64,000 nucleotides of DNA, taken from CAVYVZ01 sp963772065 (lineage in GTDB: Bacteria; Acidobacteriota; Vicinamibacteria; Vicinamibacterales; UBA2999). The translations under genes were made by a program, and so were the position numbers. Under the pieces are notes generated by a model. The model saw only the letters and a list, made by a program, of their open reading frames with translations, was not told the DNA's origin and did no database searches. Where the stretch lies: positions 1,244,967-1,308,966 of the forward strand of contig CAVYVZ010000010.1 in NCBI GenBank assembly GCA_963772065.1, written 5' to 3'. Positions 18,953 through 28,615 of the stretch are shown one piece after another; the stretch's first letter is position 1, and each line of letters starts with the position of its first letter.

Positions 18953-18998
18953 CGTGTGTCCTTCTGCCGTGCTTGTGAAGAGTTTCCCAAACCCGTCC

Positions 18999-19027
18999 AT
19001 GCTATCGAACGCCGACCTTGTGGTCAA
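18999..19027 (-). promoter_or_regulatory. Sigma-70-type promoter of the nuo operon
   Basis: Reading the minus strand, TTGACC (plus 19022-19027) is followed after 17 bases by TAGCAT (plus 18999-19004). The expected start point lies about 40 bases before the nuoA ATG. It lies in the 99-base gap between nuoA and the divergent glycosyltransferase gene. Confidence 0.6.
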
Positions 19028-19051
19028 ATTCATGCCGGAGATAAAGGACTG

Positions 19052-19996
19052 ATGCGTCTCGCCTGGTTCTCCGCCTTCACTGCCCGTAGCAGCTCCGGCG
19101 CGACACGCCGCGAGGTGGGAATCGATCCCGCCAACGACACGGCGCTGCTCATCCGCGCGCTCGCGGACCGGCACGACATCGCGGTCATCGACAGTTCGCG
19201 CGCGCACGATTTCGTCTGGCAGCACGCGCGACGTCCCTTCGATCTCTGCGTCTTCGAGGTCGGCGGCGCGCCGGCTCAGGACTTCATTGCCGCGTACGCC
19301 ATTCACTATCCGGGGCTCGTCGTGCTGCGCGGTGTGCCGCGGCACGAACGCGTGCTTCCCGCGTCGCGGCTGATCGTCGTGCCGCACGAACCGGTGGCGC
19401 AGGCGATCGAGGACGACTATCCGGGCGTCCGGGTGCGAACCCTCACGCCTGGCGTCGAGCCGCTCGCGGCCGACGCGCCCGCGGTCATCACCGCGCTCCA
19501 GTGGCCACCCGACGGTTCCGCGCTCACGTACGCTCTCGCGGGTTTCGCCGCGGGCCGGGCCGTCATCGTCTTCGACGGCCCGGAGACGGCGGATTGGCCG
19601 TCCCTCGACCCGCAGAACTGGCAACCTAGGGGTCTGGCCCCTATGGTGCCAGGCCTCGATGGCGCGAAAGGCGAGACCTGGCACCATAGGGGCCAGACCC
19701 CAATCTGCGTCAGCATCGATCCGCGCGATGAAGGACACTCGCGCCGCCTGGCGCTGCGGCGCCTCGAAGGAGATGCTGCGCTCCGTGCACGCCTCGGCGC
19801 GGCGGCGGAGGCATGGTGGCGTGAGCACGCCACCGTGCATCGGGCGGTCACAGGCTTTGAGATACTGCTCGAGGAGGCGCGCGCGCTGCCCGATCCGACC
19901 ACGATGCACCCGGACGAGGGCATGGGCCTCGCCCGCCGGATCCTGGATGACTGCGGCCCTGGGCTGTGGACCCTCGCCCTCGGGCATTCGTCATGA
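19052..19996 (+). CDS. Degenerate GT-B glycosyltransferase carrying a palindromic element
   Basis: The N-terminus (MRLAWFSAFTARSSSGATR) and the SSRAHDFVWQHARRPFDLCV region resemble family-4-type glycosyltransferases. The C-terminal LRARLGAAAEAWWREHATV matches the end of the same proteins. At 314 residues it is shorter than usual and lacks a recognisable donor-binding Ex7E block. A 75-base palindromic element (19627-19701) lies in frame and encodes about 25 residues between the halves, so activity is doubtful. The ATG at 19052 has AAAGGA upstream. Its stop overlaps the kinase start as ATGA, coupling the two genes. Confidence 0.6.
   Translation: MRLAWFSAFTARSSSGATRREVGIDPANDTALLIRALADRHDIAVIDSSRAHDFVWQHARRPFDLCVFEVGGAPAQDFIAAYAIHYPGLVVLRGVPRHERVLPASRLIVVPHEPVAQAIEDDYPGVRVRTLTPGVEPLAADAPAVITALQWPPDGSALTYALAGFAAGRAVIVFDGPETADWPSLDPQNWQPRGLAPMVPGLDGAKGETWHHRGQTPICVSIDPRDEGHSRRLALRRLEGDAALRARLGAAAEAWWREHATVHRAVTGFEILLEEARALPDPTTMHPDEGMGLARRILDDCGPGLWTLALGHSS
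19627..19701. repeat. Palindromic element copy 2, inside the glycosyltransferase frame
   Basis: The left arm (about 19629-19658) and right arm (about 19672-19701) match the arms of the 6736-6815 element over 30 bases with a single mismatch between arms (CGAGACC for CGAGGCC). The loop differs and is 13 bases. Its 75-base length keeps the host reading frame open. Confidence 0.88.
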
Positions 19997-22950
19997 GCAG
20001 AGCATTCGCCACGGCAATCGTCGGCGTCGCGCTCTCGGCGGTCTACATGGTGCTGCAGGTGGGCTGTGTGCGGCCCCACCTGTGGCCGGCCGGAGACGGC
20101 GGGCGAATCGGGAGCGCGTCCGCGGCGGTGCTGCTCGGACGGCCGCCGTCGATCGATGCCAACGCCATAACAATCGTGGACGTGCGGGCGGGCACCCCGG
20201 CCTACCAGGCCGGACTTCGTGCGGGCGACGTGTTCCTCGAAATCGTCAACCTCCGCACCGACGAACGCGTGAACGCCAGGAACTTCATGATGGCCGACGC
20301 CTCGGGCAGGTTGATGGCCTGGCGCGACGGATACCGCATCGGCGTACGCGATCCAGTTCAGGTCGCCGCATACCGGCCTTCCGAGAATCGCGAGCTGCAG
20401 GTCCGGCTGGTTCGCCCCGGCGCATGGCGCCTCCCGCCCGAGACTTTCGAGCTCTGGGCCAAGATGCACGTCAGCGACCTGCTGCAGATCGTCGTGTTCG
20501 TCGTGTTGTCCTGCGTTCTGCTGGCGCTGCGAACCACGGCGCCGACGGCGGTGCTCGCGGTGCTGGCGTTGACGCTGTGCGCGGTCGCCGCCGGTGGGCC
20601 AACGCTCGGCGGCGAATACCTGCTGCCTGTGCCGCTGCAGCAGATCATGACGTTGTTTTCCTGGACGGCCACGCCGCTGGCATTCGTCGCCACATCGTTC
20701 GCGATCGGGTACTTCCCGAAGAAGCCGGACCTCCTGATCCGGAGACCCCTGCTCCTCGCCGTGCCCTTCGTCGTGACGGCGCCGATGCTCCTGGTGGCGG
20801 CCAGCACGGGCCTCTTCCTCCTCGGAATCGACGCGGTGCTCCCGATCCTCGTGTGGGACAGCACGCACCCCTGGCTCTTCTTCGGATCGTTCGCGGCGGC
20901 CGTTGCCATGAACCTCGCGATCGTGGCCGAAGGCGTCACGCGATTCCGGGCCAATCCCGATCCGAACGAACGGCGCCGCATCGAGATCGCCGTGATGACC
21001 ATCGTGCCCGGGGTCGTGGCCTACGCGTTGAAGGACGGGATCCCCGGGGTTGGCTTCCTTCTCGGCCGCGATTGGATGCTGCCGTGGTGGCTGACGCTCG
21101 CGCTCCAGATCGTCGTCCTGCTGCCCGCGTTCGGCGTGACCTACGTAGTAGCGGTGAACCGCGTGTTTGCCCCGGCAACCGTGCTGCGTCGAAGCGTCCA
21201 GTACGCGCTCGCGCGAAAGACCCTCGGCGTGCTCGCCACGCTGCCGGCGCTCGCCCTCACGCTGTCGCTCGTCAGCAACCGGAACATGACGATCAGCATG
21301 GTGGTGAGCGGACGCCCGCTGTTCTATCTCCTCACCGTGGCGGCAATCGTCGTCGCGCTCCGATACCGGGAACGCACGCGGCTCTGGCTCGATCGGCGAT
21401 TCTTCCGGGAAGCCTACGACGCGCGCGAGATTCTCCTGTCGCTGGCAAGCCGCATCACGTACGAGACCGACCCGAACGACCTCACCGCGATGGTCGTGGA
21501 CCGGATTGACACGGCGCTCCATCCTGAGACGATTGCGGTGCTGGTCGGTGGCCTCGACGAAGGGCGGCTCCGCCCGATCTCGACGCTCCACGGGGAGGTA
21601 GCGCCGCTTCCGCTCGAGAGCGGCCTCATCACCATGCTTCGATGGTCGAATGAACCGCTCGAGCTGTACGTGAAAGACGACCGCTCGCCGGCGCGGCGGC
21701 TGCCGCCGACCGATCAGGAGTGGCTGACGGCAACCGGTGCGGTCCTGTTCGTGCCGGTCATGTCGAATCGACCGACCGATACCACTGAAGGCAAGCTCGT
21801 GGCCGTCATCGCGCTCGGCAGCCGGCGCTCGGAAGAGCCGTACACGGCCGAAGACCGCCAGCTGCTCGGAAGCATCGCCGCGCAGGTCGGGTTGGCCCTG
21901 GACGTGGCGCGCCTGCGACAACGTGCGGACCTCAAGGTCGGCGCTTCCACCGAAGCCGCCACGACGGTCGCCGCGGTGGCGGATGCCGGCGCGCTTCCGA
22001 CGTCTTCGGAGGCCGGCCTGTCCGAGTGCCCGCAGTGCGGCCGCTGTGATGCGCCGGGCGTCACGACGTGCGAGACCGACGGAACGGCGATGCGGTCGGT
22101 CGCCACGGTGCCGCACGTGATCGAGAAGAAGTACCGACTGGATCGCGTCGTCGGCCGCGGCGGGATGGGCGCGGTGTATCAGGCACGAGACGTACGTCTC
22201 GACCGCAACGTGGCCATAAAAGTGGTGCGCGCTGATCTGCTCGACGATGCGGAGGCGCGCGCGCGGTTCCGGCGGGAGGCGCAGATCGTGGCGAGGCTGC
22301 AGCACCCCGGAATCGTGTCGGTCTTCGACTACGGCACGTTCCCGGACGGCTCCGCATTCCTCGTCATGGAGCTCGTGCGGGGGGAGGACCTCCGCCGCGC
22401 CCTGCAGCGCGACGGGGCGATGCGCGCCTCGCGCGCGCTTCCGCTGCTCGGCGCGATGTGCTCGGCCGTGCATGCCGCCCATCGCGACGGCGTGCTGCAT
22501 CGCGATCTGAAGCCGGAGAACATCCTGCTCGTCGAAGGAGATCTGCCGGTGAAGGTCCTCGACTTCGGCGTCGCGAAGCTCGTGAGCGACCGGCCGTCGG
22601 AGCTCACGGCGCTCGGCACCATCACCGGCGCGGGCGTCATCGTCGGGACGCCGGCGTATATGGCGCCCGAACAGCTCCGGAACCAGCCCGTGGACGCGCG
22701 TACCGACGTCTTCACGCTCGGCGTGATCGCCTACGAAATGCTGACGGGCAGTCTCCCATTCGGCCGCGCGTCACTGTGGGACATCGGCCTCCGGCAAGCG
22801 GAAGGGATGAAGCCGATGCAGACGCCCCACGAGCCCGTGCCTCCGCACGTCGAGCACGCAGTGAGCCGCGCGCTGAAGGTGGAGCCGGCGCAGCGGCCGA
22901 CCACGGCAGCTGAATTCGGGAATCTGCTTACGGCTTCGACAGCGTCTTGA
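19993..22950 (+). CDS. Membrane Ser/Thr protein kinase with PDZ, multi-TM and GAF regions
   Basis: The protein has 985 residues. Order of parts: a TM anchor (about 4-24); a PDZ-like domain (about 50-130, VRAGTPAYQAGLRAGDVFLE); about eight TM helices (about 155-455); a GAF domain (about 490-640); a cysteine pair region CPQCGRC and later TTC (about 680-700); and a C-terminal PknB-type kinase (about 714-985). Kinase motifs are complete: GRGGMGAVYQA, NVAIKVV (lysine), HRDLKPENILL, DFGVAKL and GTPAYMAPEQL. It would phosphorylate cytosolic targets in response to a signal read by PDZ/TM or GAF. The start ATG overlaps the upstream stop as ATGA. The PDZ plus multi-TM plus GAF front resembles histidine-kinase sensors more than usual bacterial kinases. 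Confidence 0.92.
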   Translation: MSRAFATAIVGVALSAVYMVLQVGCVRPHLWPAGDGGRIGSASAAVLLGRPPSIDANAITIVDVRAGTPAYQAGLRAGDVFLEIVNLRTDERVNARNFMMADASGRLMAWRDGYRIGVRDPVQVAAYRPSENRELQVRLVRPGAWRLPPETFELWAKMHVSDLLQIVVFVVLSCVLLALRTTAPTAVLAVLALTLCAVAAGGPTLGGEYLLPVPLQQIMTLFSWTATPLAFVATSFAIGYFPKKPDLLIRRPLLLAVPFVVTAPMLLVAASTGLFLLGIDAVLPILVWDSTHPWLFFGSFAAAVAMNLAIVAEGVTRFRANPDPNERRRIEIAVMTIVPGVVAYALKDGIPGVGFLLGRDWMLPWWLTLALQIVVLLPAFGVTYVVAVNRVFAPATVLRRSVQYALARKTLGVLATLPALALTLSLVSNRNMTISMVVSGRPLFYLLTVAAIVVALRYRERTRLWLDRRFFREAYDAREILLSLASRITYETDPNDLTAMVVDRIDTALHPETIAVLVGGLDEGRLRPISTLHGEVAPLPLESGLITMLRWSNEPLELYVKDDRSPARRLPPTDQEWLTATGAVLFVPVMSNRPTDTTEGKLVAVIALGSRRSEEPYTAEDRQLLGSIAAQVGLALDVARLRQRADLKVGASTEAATTVAAVADAGALPTSSEAGLSECPQCGRCDAPGVTTCETDGTAMRSVATVPHVIEKKYRLDRVVGRGGMGAVYQARDVRLDRNVAIKVVRADLLDDAEARARFRREAQIVARLQHPGIVSVFDYGTFPDGSAFLVMELVRGEDLRRALQRDGAMRASRALPLLGAMCSAVHAAHRDGVLHRDLKPENILLVEGDLPVKVLDFGVAKLVSDRPSELTALGTITGAGVIVGTPAYMAPEQLRNQPVDARTDVFTLGVIAYEMLTGSLPFGRASLWDIGLRQAEGMKPMQTPHEPVPPHVEHAVSRALKVEPAQRPTTAAEFGNLLTASTAS

Positions 22951-23191
22951 TTCGCTTGTCGAGCTCGGCGATCGCGTGCGTCAGTTGCTGCCGCCGGGCC
23001 GGGTGCGTCGTGCTCTCGAGCTGACGCTGCAATTCCGTTCGCGCAAGGCGGTGCGACTCGAGCTGACGCGCCTTCTCCGGATCGCCGTGCAGCGTTCCCT
23101 GCTTCGCTTTTCGCCGCTCTTGCTCGAGTTCATCCATGCGCTCCTGCAGGCGCGCATCGGCGTCGATCAATCCTTCTCCGGCATCACCCAT
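22928..23191 (-). CDS. Small coiled-coil hypothetical protein
   Basis: The protein has 87 residues, charged and helical throughout (ERMDELEQERRKAKQGTLHG, HAIAELDKRIKTLSK), with no cysteines and no signal peptide. It reads as a real small coiled coil rather than a shadow frame because its heptad-like spacing is regular and GAGAG precedes the ATG at 23191. It converges on the kinase gene and overlaps its 3' end by 23 bases. Function unknown. Confidence 0.55.
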   Translation of the reverse strand: MGDAGEGLIDADARLQERMDELEQERRKAKQGTLHGDPEKARQLESHRLARTELQRQLESTTHPARRQQLTHAIAELDKRIKTLSKP

Positions 23192-23208
23192 CGGTCAATC
23201 TCTCGTCT

Positions 23209-23247
23209 TTGGTCTTCGGTCTCTGGTGGCCTTCGGTCAGAGACCAA
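23209..23247. repeat. TTGGTCTTCGGTCTCTGG imperfect palindrome upstream of lhr
   Basis: Words of the type GGTCTTCGGTCTCTGG at 23209-23226 are followed by an inverted partner TCAGAGACCAA at 23237-23247. It lies between the small coiled-coil gene and the helicase start. Confidence 0.45.
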
Positions 23248-23270
23248 TTATACGGGCATAGAATTGTTGC

Positions 23271-26200
23271 GTGGGCCGTTCTTCTGCACTCGATCTGTTT
23301 CATCCCGCGGTCCGCGCATGGTTCTCACACGCGTTCGAGATGCCAACGAAAGCACAGGCGCTCGGATGGCCGCCGATTGCGCGCGGAGAATCGACGTTGA
23401 TCCTCGCGCCGACGGGCAGCGGCAAGACACTGACCGCGTTTCTCTGGTGCCTCAACCGGCTGCTCTTCGAGCCGCCGCCTCCCGCGAAGGAACGCTGCCG
23501 CGTCCTGTACATTTCGCCGCTGAAGGCGCTCGCGGTCGACGTCGAGCGGAACCTGCGCGCGCCGCTGGCGGGCATCGCGAACGTGGCCCGGGCCGAGGGC
23601 ACCCCCGTCACCATTCCTGAGATCGCGATCCGGACGGGCGACACACCGGCCGCCGACCGCGCGCGCTTCGGACGCGAGGCGGCCGACATTCTGATCACGA
23701 CGCCGGAGTCGCTGTTCCTCCTTCTCACATCGAATGCGCGCGATCGGCTGCGCACGATCGATACCGTGATCGTCGACGAGATCCACGCGCTCGTGCCAGG
23801 CAAGCGCGGCGCGCACCTCGCGCTGTCGCTGGAGCGGCTCGAGGCGATTCGCGCCGGCGACAAACCCTTGCAGCGGATCGGACTGTCCGCGACGCAGCGC
23901 CCGCTCGACGAAGTGGCGCGGTTTCTCGGCGGGGCCGAGCCGCGCTCGACCTCGCGGCCTCACGGCCGCTTCGGCGCGACAAGAGCGCGCCGGCCGACAG
24001 ACGTGCGCGCGGAAGCGCGAAGCGCAAGGCGCGACGATCGAAGCCGAGATCCACGACGAGTTCTCCGACGACCAGAAGCCCGCTACGTATCGGCCCGTCA
24101 CGATCGTCGACGCCTCCGGCAAGAAGCAGATCAAGCTGCGCATCGACGTGCCCGTCGAGGACATGGCACGGCTCGCCGTGCCCGTCGAGGTTCCCAGCGG
24201 TCCTGCGTCACAGGGTCCCGTGCGCCCCTCCATCTGGGCTTCGATCCACCCCCGGCTGCTCGAGCTGATTCATCAGCATCGATCGACCCTGCTCTTCGTG
24301 AACAGCCGGCGGCTGGCCGAGCGGCTGGCGGGCGCGCTCAACGAGCTCGCGGGCGAGCCGCTCGTCCGCTCACATCACGGGTCGCTCGCGCGCGCCCAGC
24401 GCAGCGAAGTGGAAGATCTCTTGAAGGCCGGCAGCATCCGCGCGCTCGTGGCCACCTCCTCGCTGGAGCTCGGCATCGACATGGGCGCGATCGATCTGGT
24501 CGTGCAGATCGAGGCGCCGCCGTCCGTGGCGAGCGGCCTTCAGCGAATCGGCCGCGCCGGCCACCAGGCGGGCGCGGTGAGCGAGGGGATCATCTTTCCG
24601 AAGTTCCGCGGCGACCTCGTCGCGAGCGCCGCGGTCGCGCGCGCGATGCACGAAGGCCTGGTGGAATCGACGCGGTATCCACGCAATCCGCTCGACGTCC
24701 TCGCACAGCAGGTCGTGGCGATCGCGGCGATGGACGACGTGGTCCGTGGACGACCTCTATTCGCTCCTCCGCCGCGCCGCGCCGTACGCCGATCTGAGCC
24801 GGCGCATGTTCGAAGGCGTGCTCGACATGCTGTCGGGCCGCTATCCGTCGGACGAATTCGCCGAGCTGCGTCCGCGCGTCACCTGGGATCGGGTCGCCGG
24901 CACATTGGCCGGGCGCGAGGGCGCGAAGCGTGTGGCCATCGCCAACGCCGGGACGATCCCGGATCGCGGGCTGTACGGCGTGTTCCTCGCCGGCGCCGAA
25001 CGCGTGACGCGCGTCGGCGAGCTCGACGAGGAGATGGTGTTCGAAAGCCAGGTGGGCGAGACATTCACGCTCGGCGCGTCGACGTGGCGGATCGAGGAGA
25101 TCACGCACGACCGCGTGCTGGTGTCGCCGGCCCCGGGCGAGCCGGGCAAGATGCCGTTCTGGCACGGCGATCGCGCGGGCCGGCCCGTGGAGCTGGGCTT
25201 CGCGATCGGCAAGCTCGTTCGCGACCTGCGCGGCACGCCGCGGAGCGCGGCGATCGATCGCCTCGTTCGCCATCACGATCTGGATCGCCACCGCGGCCGA
25301 GAATCTCCTGCGCTACCTCGACGATCAGGCCGCGGCCGGCGCCGTGCCCGACGATCGGACGCTGGTCATCGAACGGTGCCTCGACGAGCTCGGCGACTGG
25401 CGCGTCTGCCTGCTCTCGCCGCTCGGCAGCCGCATCCACGCCCCGTGGGCGATGGCCGTGGCGGCGCAGATCCGGAATCGGACCGGGATCGACGTCGAGG
25501 TGATGTGGGGCGACGAAGGTTTCGTCGTACGGTTTCCCGAAGTCGAGCAGGCGCCCGACCCGGCGCTGCTGATTCCCGACCCCGAGGAGGTCGAGGCGCT
25601 GGTGACTGCGCCAGCTCGGGATCCACGTCGCTCTTTGCCGCACGCTTCCGGGAGACCGCCGCGCGCGCGCTGCTGCTGCCGCGGCGACGACCGGGCGCGC
25701 GAACGCCGCTATGGCAGCAGCGCAAGCGTGCGTCCGATCTGCTCGCGGTCGCCTCCCGCTTCGGGTCGTTCCCCGCGCTCCTCGAGACGTACCGCGAGCT
25801 CCTGCGCGACTACTTCGACATGCCGGCGCTCGTCGACACGCTGCGGAAGCTCTCGAGCCGAACGCTGCGGCTCACCACCATCGACTCGAGGGTGCCGTCG
25901 CCGTTTGCCGCGTCGCTTCTCTTCAGCTACGTCGCGAACTACATCTACGACGGCGATGCGCCGCTCGCCGAGCGCCGCGCCCAGGCGCTGTCGGTCGACC
26001 AGGCGCAGCTGCGTGAGCTGCTCGGCGATGCCGAGCTGCGCGAGCTGCTCGATCCCGACGCGCTCGTCGCGGTCGAACGGCAGCTGCAGCACCTGGACGA
26101 GAAGTACAAGGTGAAGACGCCCGACGGTCTCCACGATCTGCTGATTCGCATCGGCGATCTCTCGGCGGCCGAAGTCCGCGAACGGGCGCTCATGCCCGAC

Positions 26201-27932
26201 GTGTCCGCCGTGCTGCGCGACCTCGAGCGCGCGCGCCGCGCCGTGCCCATCGTCCTTGCGGGCGAGCGTCGCTACATCGCGTCCGAGGACATGGCGCGAT
26301 ACCGCGACGCACTGGGTATTCCTCCGCCGCCGGGGCTACCCGAAGCGTTGCTCGAGCCGGTGCGCGATCCCGCCGGCCGACCTGGCGCAGCGCTACGCGC
26401 GCTCGCATGCGCCGTTCACGGCGCGCGAATTCGCGGCGCGTTACGGACTCGGCCCGGCGGTGGCCGAAGCCCTCCTGCTGCGCCTGACCGAAGCGGGACG
26501 CCTCATCGAGGGCGAGTTCCGGCCGGGCGGCGTCGAGCGGGAATGGTGCGACACCGATGTCCTCCGCATCGCTCCGGCGCAGATCGCTGGCGAAGCTGCG
26601 GCACGAGATCGAGCCGGTCGACGCGGACGCCCTCGGGCGCTTTGCCGTAGCGTGGCACGGCATCGGCTCCGGGCGCATCGGGCTGGAGCCGGTGCTCGAT
26701 GCGATCGAGCAGCTGCAGGGCGCGCGCGATTCCGGCGTCGATGCTCGAGCGCGAGGTCCTCCCCGCGCGCGTCGAAAATTACGAGCCCGGCATGCTCGAT
26801 ACGCTGATGGCGGCGGGCGAAGTGGTGTGGACCGGCGTCGAACCGCTCGGCGAGCGCGACGGCCGAATCGCGCTGTACCTGACGGATCACATGCCGCGAC
26901 TCCGCGGCGTGCAGTCTCTTCGCGATCCGGAGTCTGCCGAGCTCGGGAGCCGCGGCGCTGAGATCGTGGACTACCTCGGCGCCCACGGCGCGTCCTTCTT
27001 CAGCGCCATCCATCAGGGCGTGGGCGGTGGGTTTCCAAACGAAACGGTCGACGCGTTGTGGGATCTCGTGTGGAAGGGGCTCATCACCAACGACACGCTG
27101 CATCCGCTGCGCGCGTACGTGCGCACCCGGCGAACGCCGCGCGCGGCGGACGCCAAGCGCGCCGTTTCGCTCGCGCCGGCTCGTGCCCCGCACGGCGGAA
27201 GGCCGCTGGTCGCTCGTCGACCGCGGCGCGCCGACCGGTTCCAAGTCGGCCGCCACGCAGTGGGGCGCCGCGATGGCGCAGCAGCTCCTGACCCGGTATG
27301 GCGTCGTCACGCGCGAGACCGTCGCGGCCGAAGCGGTGGCCGGCGGGTTCTCCGCCGTGTATCAGGTCCTCAAGGCGATGGAGGAGGCCGGCCGCATCCG
27401 TCGAGGCTACTTCGTTGCCGGACTCGGTGCCGCGCAGTTCGCGCTGCCTGCGGCTCTCGATCTCCTGCGCTCGATGCGTGAGCTGCCGGACACGCCGCGG
27501 ACGGTCGTCCTGGCGGCGACGGACCCGGCCAATCCGTACGGCGCGATCGTCCGGTGGCCGGAGCTCCCCGCCCTCGATAGCGGCCGTGGTCCCACACGCA
27601 CCGTCGGCGCGCTGGTGATCGTGGTCGACGGCGCCGCCGCGGCCTACCTCCGCCGCGGCGAGCGCGAGCTCCTGTTGTTCGTGCCGGACGCCGAGCCGCG
27701 CCGCTCACACGTGACCCGCGAGGTCGCCCGGATGCTGCGGCACCTCGCGCGCCGCCGCGGCATGCTCATTGGCGAGATCAACGGAGAACCCGCAACCAGC
27801 CCTGCGTCAGCACGGCTGTTCCTGGAGGAGGGCTTCGTGGCGACCGCGATGGGCCTTCAGGCGCGGACGGACACGCTGAGACCGCGCGGCTATGGCATCG
27901 CCATTGCGGAGGCAGACGCGGGAGGGCATGCC
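23271..27932 (+). pseudogene. lhr: Lhr-type DEAD/DEAH ATP-dependent helicase, broken by at least eight indels
   Basis: Pieces in three frames together read as a full-length Lhr helicase of about 1500 residues. The first frame has Walker A LILAPTGSGKTLTAFLW, motif II VIVDEIHAL and motif III LSATQRP. The second has LVATSSLELGIDMGAIDLVV and LQRIGRAGHQ (motifs V, VI). Later frames carry the Lhr winged-helix and large C-terminal region (LDELGDWRVCLLSPLGSRIH, MPALVDTLRKLSSRTLRLTT, RTAEGRWSLVDRGAPTGSKS, LFLEEGFVATAMGLQ). Shifts lie near 24025, 24743, 25295, 25610, 26370, 26565, 26725 and 27165. No in-frame stop or loss of conserved residues accompanies them, so sequence error is likelier than true decay. 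It starts at the GTG at 23271; the true stop codon cannot be placed. Confidence 0.85.
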
Positions 27933-28187
27933 ATGGCGGACCAGAACCGTATCGAGAACGACCCAACGCTGATCGGCACCTCGAAGCCGCGTGCGGACGA
28001 GACGAGAGAGACCGAGCACGACCGGGTGCGAGAATCCAACGATCGCGACCAGAAGAAGGAACGCGAAGGCACGCAGACGGAACACAATCGCGGGTACGAC
28101 CAGGCGGTTCGCGGACGAACCGGCAAAGACATGGATCCCGACCGCGCCGATGCCGACGTCGATCGCGACGATATCGGCGGCGTCTGA
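27933..28187 (+). CDS. Small hydrophilic, probably disordered protein
   Basis: An ATG at 27933 preceded by GGGAGGG at 7 bases opens an 84-residue frame that is almost entirely charged or polar (RENDPTL..., DQKKEREGTQTEHNRGYDQ, DPDRADADVDRDD). It has no hydrophobic core and resembles small stress-type hydrophilic proteins in composition only. The frame is continuous with the last lhr piece, so it could instead be an lhr tail; the strong SD argues for a separate gene. Confidence 0.5.
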   Translation: MADQNRIENDPTLIGTSKPRADETRETEHDRVRESNDRDQKKEREGTQTEHNRGYDQAVRGRTGKDMDPDRADADVDRDDIGGV

Positions 28188-28199
28188 CGCGCCGGCGGC

Positions 28200-28550
28200 C
28201 TAGGCGACCACGGGACGGAAGCTGGCGACGGCTTCCTTCTCGGCCTCGTAGCTGTCGAAGACCGTGAGCAGCTTGGTGATCGACAGGAGGTCGGAGATAC
28301 GCTTGGTCAGACCGACGAGCTTGAGCGCTCCGCCGCGGCGCGTGACAGTCGTGTAGCAGCCGACGAGCTCGCCGAGTCCGGAGCTGTCCATGTAGGAGAG
28401 CTGCCCCAGGTTCACCAGGATGTTCTTGTGTCCCTGCTGGACGAGGCTGTTCACCTTGTCGCGAAGCAGGTCATCGCTATCGCCGAGGACGAGGCGTCCG
28501 TTCAGGTCGATGATTGCGACGTCGCCGACGTGCCGTTCCGTGATCTGCAT
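28200..28550 (-). CDS. STAS-domain anti-sigma-factor antagonist
   Basis: The protein has 116 residues, a single STAS domain of the SpoIIAA/RsbV type. The phosphorylatable serine lies in YMDSSGLGELV, followed by GALKLVGLTKRISDLLSITK. Such proteins bind anti-sigma kinases when dephosphorylated and release sigma factors. AAAGGAC lies 7 bases before the ATG at 28550. No anti-sigma factor or sigma gene is adjacent, so its partner is unknown. It is divergent from nei2. Confidence 0.9.
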   Translation of the reverse strand: MQITERHVGDVAIIDLNGRLVLGDSDDLLRDKVNSLVQQGHKNILVNLGQLSYMDSSGLGELVGCYTTVTRRGGALKLVGLTKRISDLLSITKLLTVFDSYEAEKEAVASFRPVVA

Positions 28551-28615
28551 GGGACGTCCTTTCGGGCCAATGACATCAGAGCGCGTGGATTATACGCGGA
28601 CCGCGCGGTCGACGC

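Noticed and set aside
19417..22500. 1027-codon minus-strand open frame opposite the kinase
   Set aside because: No motif, unusual composition, and the opposite strand has complete kinase motifs.
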